Shown here in pieces: positions 6,241-9,354 of a DNA stretch of 9,354 nt. Position numbers and translations under genes: made by a program. Location: the NCBI GenBank assembly GCA_013043995.1, contig JABEVL010000114.1, positions 1 through 9,354 of the forward strand. The letters run 5' to 3'. A model generated the notes under the pieces. The model did not search any database. It was not told the DNA's origin and saw only the letters and a program-made list of their open reading frames with translations. Position 1 is the stretch's first letter. Each line of letters begins with the position of its first letter. This DNA comes from Spirochaetales bacterium (GTDB lineage Bacteria; Spirochaetota; Spirochaetia; JABEVK01).

Positions 6241-6344
6241 TCACTTTACAACCCCTTTGTTATAGAGTAACATAGTCATCAAATCATATTATTTATACAT
6301 ATTTTTTGATTTAATATGATTAAATATTTTAATTTGGGGTTAAA
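6241..6344 (+). promoter_or_regulatory. AT-rich promoter region of the repeat lipoprotein gene
   Basis: A candidate sigma-70 promoter is TTTACA (6245-6250), 17 bp, TAACAT (6268-6273). The -10 overlaps a 15-bp interrupted palindrome TGTTATAGAGTAACA (6258-6272, 5-bp arms). Further down a perfect 10-bp inverted repeat AATCATATTA (6282-6291) / TAATATGATT (6312-6321) lies in extremely AT-rich sequence. A second, mutually exclusive pair is ATCAAA (6278-6283) / TTTGAT (6305-6310). Both would lie in the 5' leader. The ribosome site is weak (GGGG at 6336-6339, 5 nt before the ATG). Confidence 0.45.
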
Positions 6345-7901
6345 ATGAAACACATTGGAAAGATTCTAGTGATATTTGTGGTAAGTTTGGCGTTGTGGAG
6401 TTGCCAGAACCCTGCTTCAACGTCGTCAACAACGTCCACTCCGTCGTCATCGACGACACCACCGCCCGTCCCGCCGGCAGCCCAGTGGGCGGCGGCGCTG
6501 TCCTCAGGCCCAGCTTCAGGGGCCGCATCCTTCAACAAGATCGCTGTAGATGGAAACGGGAATTCGTACGCCGTGGGCTATCTAAACGGAACTAACTCCT
6601 ACGGATTCGGGAACGGCGTCACAGCAACAGGAATAGTGGGGGGCTACAATCCTTTAATCGTTAAATTTAATTCATCGGGAGTAGCCCAGTGGGCCCAGAC
6701 CCTGGCGTCGGCTTCCTCGGGGAGCTTCGGTGATTTTCTCGGCGTGGCGATCGACGGGAGTGGTAACGTTTATGCCGTAGGGTTTATCGGGGGAAATACC
6801 AACAATTTTGGCAACAGTGTCACGGTAACCGGACCGTTGAACACAAACTTGGTGGTTGTGAAATACAACCCTTCGGGGGTCGCCCAATGGGCGCAGACCC
6901 TGACTTCAGGGCCCTCCACAGGGTCATCAACATCTGGTTTCATCGGGGCAAAGGTTGACGGAAATGGAAACGTTTTTGCCGTGGGCTGGATAAACGGAAA
7001 TACGGCTGCCTATAATTTTGGGAATGGAGTTACAGCAACTGGAGTTGCGACACTCAGCAACAATCCAATTATCGTGGAGTACAATTCCTCGGGTGTTGCC
7101 CAATGGGCGCAGACCCTGACGACGGCAACCGTTACGGGATCGGGTACGGCCCTCTTCACCGACGTGGCTCTTGATGGGAATGGAAACGTTTATGCCGTTG
7201 GAGGAAACAACGGGAGCACTTCATTAGGATTTGGTTCCGGTGTAACAGCGAGCGGGGCACCCAACGGCCCCTTAATCGTCAAGTATAGCGCGTCAGGTAC
7301 GGCGTTGTGGGCTCAAATCATGGCCTCGGGTTCTTCGTCGACCAATACTTATAACTTTGGTGGGGTGGCGATTGATGGAAGCGGGAATATTTATGCCGTA
7401 GGATCAACGGGTGGTACGAACGACGGATTTGGGAATGGCGTCACGTCCCTCGGAGCTTCGGGAACGTACAATGCCCTGATTGTAAAATACAACTCGTCAG
7501 GTGTTGCTCAGTGGGCACAAACCACAACTTCAGGTCCGTCGTCTGGCAGTTCATATTTCGGGGGCGTCACGCTTGACGGGAACGGAAACATTTATGCCGT
7601 AGGTTCTCTAACTGGTGACATTTACGGGTTTGGAAACGGCGTCACCGCGACAGGACTAGTTGACAATAACGCTCTGATCGTCGAGTACAACTCCTCGGGA
7701 GTGGCTCAGTGGGCTCAGACAACGGCCACCGCCTCGTCGGGTTCTTCGTACTTCAATGCAGTGGCAACCGATGGAAGTGGCAACCTTTATGCAGTCGGTG
7801 AACTGCTTGGAAACGCGTCTTTCGGTTTCGGAACTGGTGTGACGGCAACCGGCGTAACTTCAGGGTCAAACACGGCAAATACGCTGATTGTAAAATATTA
7901 A
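6345..7901 (+). CDS. Lipoprotein with seven SBBP-like repeats, probable beta-propeller
   Basis: The 518-residue protein starts with a lipoprotein signal peptide (MKHIGKILVIFVVSLALWSC, lipobox LWSC, lipidated C20). A Ser/Thr/Pro linker follows (24-45), then seven repeats of 66-72 residues starting at Q/LW positions 47, 115, 181, 253, 321, 389 and 455. Each unit reads approximately QWAQT..SG..F..VA.DG.GN.YAVG...G..FGNGVTATG....LIVKYNSSG. This matches the SBBP (beta-propeller repeat) family found in many surface or periplasmic bacterial proteins of unknown role. Seven units, with the last ending at LIVKY on the final codon, fit a closed seven-bladed propeller. Function is probably binding or scaffolding at the outer membrane or cell surface; no catalytic motif is seen. 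The repeats are also similar at the DNA level. It is a single-gene unit with its own promoter region and terminator. Confidence 0.85.
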   Translation: MKHIGKILVIFVVSLALWSCQNPASTSSTTSTPSSSTTPPPVPPAAQWAAALSSGPASGAASFNKIAVDGNGNSYAVGYLNGTNSYGFGNGVTATGIVGGYNPLIVKFNSSGVAQWAQTLASASSGSFGDFLGVAIDGSGNVYAVGFIGGNTNNFGNSVTVTGPLNTNLVVVKYNPSGVAQWAQTLTSGPSTGSSTSGFIGAKVDGNGNVFAVGWINGNTAAYNFGNGVTATGVATLSNNPIIVEYNSSGVAQWAQTLTTATVTGSGTALFTDVALDGNGNVYAVGGNNGSTSLGFGSGVTASGAPNGPLIVKYSASGTALWAQIMASGSSSTNTYNFGGVAIDGSGNIYAVGSTGGTNDGFGNGVTSLGASGTYNALIVKYNSSGVAQWAQTTTSGPSSGSSYFGGVTLDGNGNIYAVGSLTGDIYGFGNGVTATGLVDNNALIVEYNSSGVAQWAQTTATASSGSSYFNAVATDGSGNLYAVGELLGNASFGFGTGVTATGVTSGSNTANTLIVKY

Positions 7902-7938
7902 AAAGAGTACTTAGTTCCAGCCAAAAGACTTAACTGAC

Positions 7939-7963
7939 GTTTCAGGCAGACTGAAACTTTTAG
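7939..7963 (+). terminator. Hairpin terminator after the repeat lipoprotein gene
   Basis: A perfect 7-bp stem GTTTCAG (7939-7945) / CTGAAAC (7951-7957) with loop GCAGA is followed by TTTT and, 5 nt later, a run of six T. It lies 37 bp after the stop codon. Confidence 0.8.
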
Positions 7964-8103
7964 TGCTTTTTTCGGACTCGGACACCTGCCTCAAGGCAAC
8001 ATCCATCCTGTTTACTTTGGGGTGTTGTTTTGAGTGGGTGTTCGAGTTTTTTTCATTCGAGTTTTAGGCCAGTGTGGCCGCCGGACCGGGGCGGTCTCCG
8101 ATC
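7964..8103. other. Non-coding spacer with short repeats between terminator and fluoride promoter
   Basis: No credible gene is seen on either strand. The stretch holds a small hairpin TGCC-TCAA-GGCA (7987-7998), two direct copies of TTCGAGTTTT (8041-8050 and 8056-8065) and copy 2 of the 20-bp repeat. An open minus-strand frame across 8012-8209 encodes a basic 65-residue peptide overlapping the riboswitch and was not accepted. Confidence 0.5.
8078..8097. repeat. 20-bp repeat, copy 2
   Basis: This is an exact direct copy of 6216-6235. Unlike copy 1 it follows no gene directly, and its hairpin is not followed by a T-run (CCGATC instead), so it is unlikely to terminate on the plus strand. It ends 6 bp before the -35 element of the fluoride operon. 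Confidence 0.9.
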
Positions 8104-8133
8104 TTGACACTCCGCCAGACGGCTCTTTATGAT
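8104..8133 (+). promoter_or_regulatory. Sigma-70 promoter of the fluoride riboswitch-crcB operon
   Basis: TTGACA (8104-8109) is a perfect -35. TATGAT (8128-8133), one mismatch from TATAAT, follows after an 18-bp spacer. The predicted transcription start near 8140 falls 2-3 nt before helix P1 of the riboswitch, which supports both calls. Confidence 0.8.
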
Positions 8134-8140
8134 GAACGGA

Positions 8141-8190
8141 ACGGCGATGGGGTTCCGCCTTTAACCGCTCTTTTGAGCTGATGACTCCTG
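8141..8190 (+). ncRNA. Fluoride riboswitch (crcB motif) aptamer
   Basis: The RNA matches the fluoride aptamer layout. P1 is GGCG (8143-8146) with CGCC (8156-8159), enclosing loop AUGGGGUUC. A purine/pyrimidine joint UUUAAC leads to P2, GCUC (8167-8170) with GAGC (8175-8178) and loop UUUU. The conserved tail UGAUGACUCCUG (8179-8190) follows. The pseudoknot forms between GGGGUU (8149-8154) and GACUCC (8183-8188), six pairs with two G-U wobbles, replacing the GAGGCC/GGCCUC pairing of the Thermotoga aptamer, which is consistent with compensatory change. Aptamers of this class bind fluoride with Mg2+ and switch on fluoride exporter genes. It lies directly upstream of crcB, with 107 nt between the aptamer and the crcB ATG. 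Confidence 0.92.
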
Positions 8191-8236
8191 TCCATTTCAA
8201 TTTTCTCAACCTTGGCGTGAGATTTGGTGCAGGAGT
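8184..8236 (+). promoter_or_regulatory. Putative expression platform: anti-pseudoknot helix sequestering a Shine-Dalgarno
   Basis: ACTCCTG (8184-8190), the 3' end of the aptamer and most of its pseudoknot strand, is perfectly complementary to CAGGAGT (8230-8236). The helix can continue inward with CCA (8192-8194) / TGG (8225-8227) and TCTCA (8204-8208) / TGAGA (8218-8222). The CAGGAGT arm contains the only strong Shine-Dalgarno before crcB. Formation of the pseudoknot on fluoride binding would free it. No intrinsic terminator is seen between the aptamer and crcB, so control looks translational. The mechanism is inferred from complementarity. Confidence 0.6.
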
Positions 8237-8241
8237 TTAGC

Positions 8242-8301
8242 TTGTTCAATTCAACCTTTCTTTTGGGTTCGGTCTTTCAACATCTTGTGGTGGTTCTATG
8301 A
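8242..8301 (+). CDS. Putative 19-codon leader ORF coupled to crcB
   Basis: A TTG codon lies 6 nt after AGGAG (8231-8235), the best ribosome site between the riboswitch and crcB. The frame runs 19 codons (M-FNSTFLLGSVFQHLVVVL, first residue by initiation) to a TGA whose bases overlap the crcB start as ATGA (8298-8301). The peptide is hydrophobic and resembles nothing known. It may serve only to bring ribosomes to the crcB ATG, which has just a weak GGTGG (8289-8293) of its own. The alternative is that the AGGAG is accidental and crcB is initiated directly. TTG initiation makes this uncertain. Confidence 0.45.
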   Translation: MFNSTFLLGSVFQHLVVVL

Positions 8302-8690
8302 ACTATCTTTATATCCTGATCGGCGGCGGAATCGGTTCTTTGGCCCGTTTTCTCACCTCAAAATGGGTCATGTCCCAGACGGGTTCGACGTTCCCCTGGG
8401 GGACGATCACCGTCAACCTGGCGGGAGCCTTCGTCATAGGCTTTTTAACGGGCCTTTTTGAACGGTGGGCCGTACCTCCGCAATTGAGATTTTTCCTCAT
8501 TGTCGGTTTTTTGGGAGGCTTTACCACGTTCTCGACCTTTGGGCTCGAGACGTTCCATCTTTTTAAAGATTCCCAGTTTTTGTTGGCCGTTGGAAACTTC
8601 CTTTTGACGAACCTGGCAGGATTTATTCTGGTGGCAGCCGGTTACTTTGCCGCAGGAGCCTTCGTCAGACTTCTTCGTTATTTGATGTGA
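8298..8690 (+). CDS. crcB: Fluoride ion exporter CrcB/Fluc
   Basis: The 130-residue, four-helix membrane protein is of standard family length. Fluc proteins form dual-topology dimers with two fluoride pores and lower cytoplasmic fluoride. Motifs seen are IGGGIGSLARF (8-18), WGTITVNLAGAFVIGFLTG (34-52, with the conserved pore Asn N40) and GFLGGFTTFSTFGLET (70-85), which holds the pore Phe residues and the central Na+ site region. The ATG at 8298 gives the usual N-terminus two to five residues before the first helix. A fluoride riboswitch lies upstream, which strongly supports the function, and a DUF190 gene overlaps or closely follows the stop. Only one crcB is present here, so it would act as a homodimer unless a partner lies elsewhere. 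Confidence 0.95.
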   Translation: MNYLYILIGGGIGSLARFLTSKWVMSQTGSTFPWGTITVNLAGAFVIGFLTGLFERWAVPPQLRFFLIVGFLGGFTTFSTFGLETFHLFKDSQFLLAVGNFLLTNLAGFILVAAGYFAAGAFVRLLRYLM

Positions 8691-8713
8691 ATAACCCACA
8701 AGAGGAGCGCGTT

Positions 8714-9112
8714 TTGGACAAGAAAGTTTTAGGTCCTTCGGAGGTTTCAGCCGTGGAGGGAGTCGCCTTTGAAGAAAACGATGTTCAGTTGCGGATCTAC
8801 ATGGGCGAAGGCTGCAAACATCATCACGGGCATCCCCTGTATGAAGCCGTGGTGCTGAAGGCCCGGGAGCTAGGCTTGGCCGGGGCAACTGTTCTTCGGG
8901 GCGTGATGGGCTTCGGCGCCGATCGACGGCTTCATACCTCGAAATTGGTCGACTTGATGGAAGACTTGCCCATCGTCGTTGAAATCGTCGACACCTCCGA
9001 AAATATCGCCAGGCTGAGGCCCTTTCTGGACGAGGTTCTGGACAAGGCCTTTGTTACAGTCCAAAACGTACACGTCCTGAGGTACAGGCAGAAAGATCAA
9101 AATAAGGCCTAG
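8714..9112 (+). CDS. DUF190 (COG1993) PII-like protein of the fluoride operon
   Basis: The product is a DUF190 protein, a small PII-like fold family often encoded next to crcB; its biochemical role is not established. Landmarks counted from this start are VQLRIYMGEG (24-33), CKHHHGHPLYEA (34-45, with an unusual His-rich cluster), KARELGLAGATVLRGVMGFG (49-68), RLHTSKLVDL (72-81), LPIVVEIVD (85-93) and FVTVQNVHVLRY (113-124). The start chosen is TTG at 8714, because AGAGGAG (8701-8707) lies 6 nt upstream. The alternative GTG at 8687 overlaps the crcB stop (GTGA), would add nine residues (MNNPQEERV) outside the conserved domain, and has no Shine-Dalgarno. Either way the gene is co-transcribed with crcB. 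Confidence 0.88.
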   Translation: MDKKVLGPSEVSAVEGVAFEENDVQLRIYMGEGCKHHHGHPLYEAVVLKARELGLAGATVLRGVMGFGADRRLHTSKLVDLMEDLPIVVEIVDTSENIARLRPFLDEVLDKAFVTVQNVHVLRYRQKDQNKA

Positions 9113-9225
9113 AGTCCGGGGCCTAGAAAAAGCTTCCGTCTCTGGGTTAGCACCAGCTCGGCGCAGAGGCCCGAACGTTCAAGGCCCCCCGCCCGGGCCA
9201 GGTTGCCGCAAAAGGTTCGGTCCAT
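9109..9225 (-). CDS. Possible 38-residue ORF or frameshifted tail of the preceding minus-strand gene
   Basis: An ATG at 9225 shares its first base with the TGA that ends the minus-strand fragment upstream (TGATG) and opens a 38-codon frame (MDRTFCGNLARAGGLERSGL, then CAELVLTQRRKLFLGPGL) ending in TAG at 9111-9109, inside the last codons of the DUF190 gene. It could be a small coupled gene, a tail separated by a frameshift, or chance. No homology is recognised and no ribosome site is evident. Confidence 0.2.
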   Translation of the reverse strand: MDRTFCGNLARAGGLERSGLCAELVLTQRRKLFLGPGL

Positions 9226-9354
9226 CAAGGTTCTTTCAGAGATGAAAATCCAGCCCTGTAATCCTGCAGGTACCGGCTGAGTTCATTGCTGCGTTTTTGG
9301 AGGGCTTGAGCAAAGTCGTTGCTCTGGTCACCGGGCAGGGATTTGAGGTGGGCA
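9225..9354 (-). CDS. C-terminal fragment of an unrecognised gene, cut by the right edge
   Basis: One reverse frame is open from the window edge (first full codon at 9353) to a TGA at 9227-9225, giving 42 residues: AHLKSLPGDQSNDFAQALQ, then KRSNELSRYLQDYRAGFSSL, then KEP. The sequence looks helical, charged and possibly coiled-coil. No family is recognised from so short a piece. The gene would converge on the DUF190 gene. The other two reverse frames are less protein-like over this stretch. Confidence 0.4.
   Translation of the reverse strand, partial: AHLKSLPGDQSNDFAQALQKRSNELSRYLQDYRAGFSSLKEP

Noticed and set aside
6216..8097. 20-bp repeats as phage-type attachment sites
   Set aside because: No integrase, excisionase or tRNA gene is seen near either copy, and the repeat contains a terminator stem, which explains its sequence without site-specific recombination.
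8137..8157. Alternative hairpin CGGAAC (8137-8142) / GTTCCG (8152-8157) competing with riboswitch helix P1
   Set aside because: The predicted transcription start near 8140 would remove most of the 5' arm from the RNA. It would matter only if transcription starts further upstream.
8012..8209. Minus-strand 65-codon open frame
   Set aside because: It overlaps the riboswitch, promoter and 20-bp repeat, gives a low-complexity basic peptide and has no family resemblance.
9105..9123. AGGCC...GGCCT hairpin after the DUF190 gene as a terminator
   Set aside because: The stem is only 5 bp with a 9-nt loop and is followed by an A-run, not a T-run, on the plus strand.

Overview
The window comes from a moderately GC-rich diderm bacterium. 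It carries a lipoprotein with a lipobox, periplasmic proteins with signal peptides, and a periplasmic-type amidase. Phylum cannot be fixed from the sequence alone; the combination of an HD-GYP regulator, an SBBP-type repeat lipoprotein and metal handling genes would fit several lineages (Nitrospirota- or spirochaete-like groups among others), but this is a guess. No rRNA, tRNA, insertion sequence or CRISPR array was seen.

Layout. (1) 1-662, minus: N-terminal two thirds of a THUMP-domain RNA methyltransferase (RlmL/YpsC type), cut by the left edge. (2) 741-1166, plus: a group II truncated hemoglobin, divergent from the methyltransferase. (3) 1163-2152, minus: an Amidase_3 cell-wall amidase, tail-to-tail with the globin so that the two stop codons overlap; its third zinc-ligand position reads Tyr instead of His. 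(4) 2247-4800, plus: a tightly packed three-gene metal operon, periplasmic DUF1007 protein, CobW/COG0523 GTPase and NicO/RcnA-type membrane transporter. (5) 4874-6214, plus: a REC-HD-GYP response regulator (GYP changed to GYL) followed by an unrecognised 88-residue protein and a hairpin terminator. (6) 6345-7901, plus: a lipoprotein of seven ~68-residue repeats, probably a seven-bladed beta-propeller, behind a very AT-rich promoter region and flanked by two exact copies of a 20-bp sequence. (7) 8104-9112, plus: a fluoride-resistance unit, promoter, fluoride (crcB) riboswitch, probable 19-codon leader ORF, crcB and a DUF190 gene. (8) 9225-9354, minus: C-terminal end of an unrecognised gene entering from the right edge.

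The best find is the fluoride unit. A near-consensus promoter places the start of transcription 2-3 nt before helix P1 of the aptamer. The 3' pseudoknot strand of the aptamer is exactly complementary to a downstream CAGGAGT that contains the only strong Shine-Dalgarno sequence before crcB. That Shine-Dalgarno is spaced for a TTG codon opening a 19-codon ORF whose TGA stop overlaps the crcB ATG. The simplest reading is a translational OFF/ON switch acting on a leader peptide, with crcB translated by coupling. This model is inferred from base complementarity and spacing and has not been tested.
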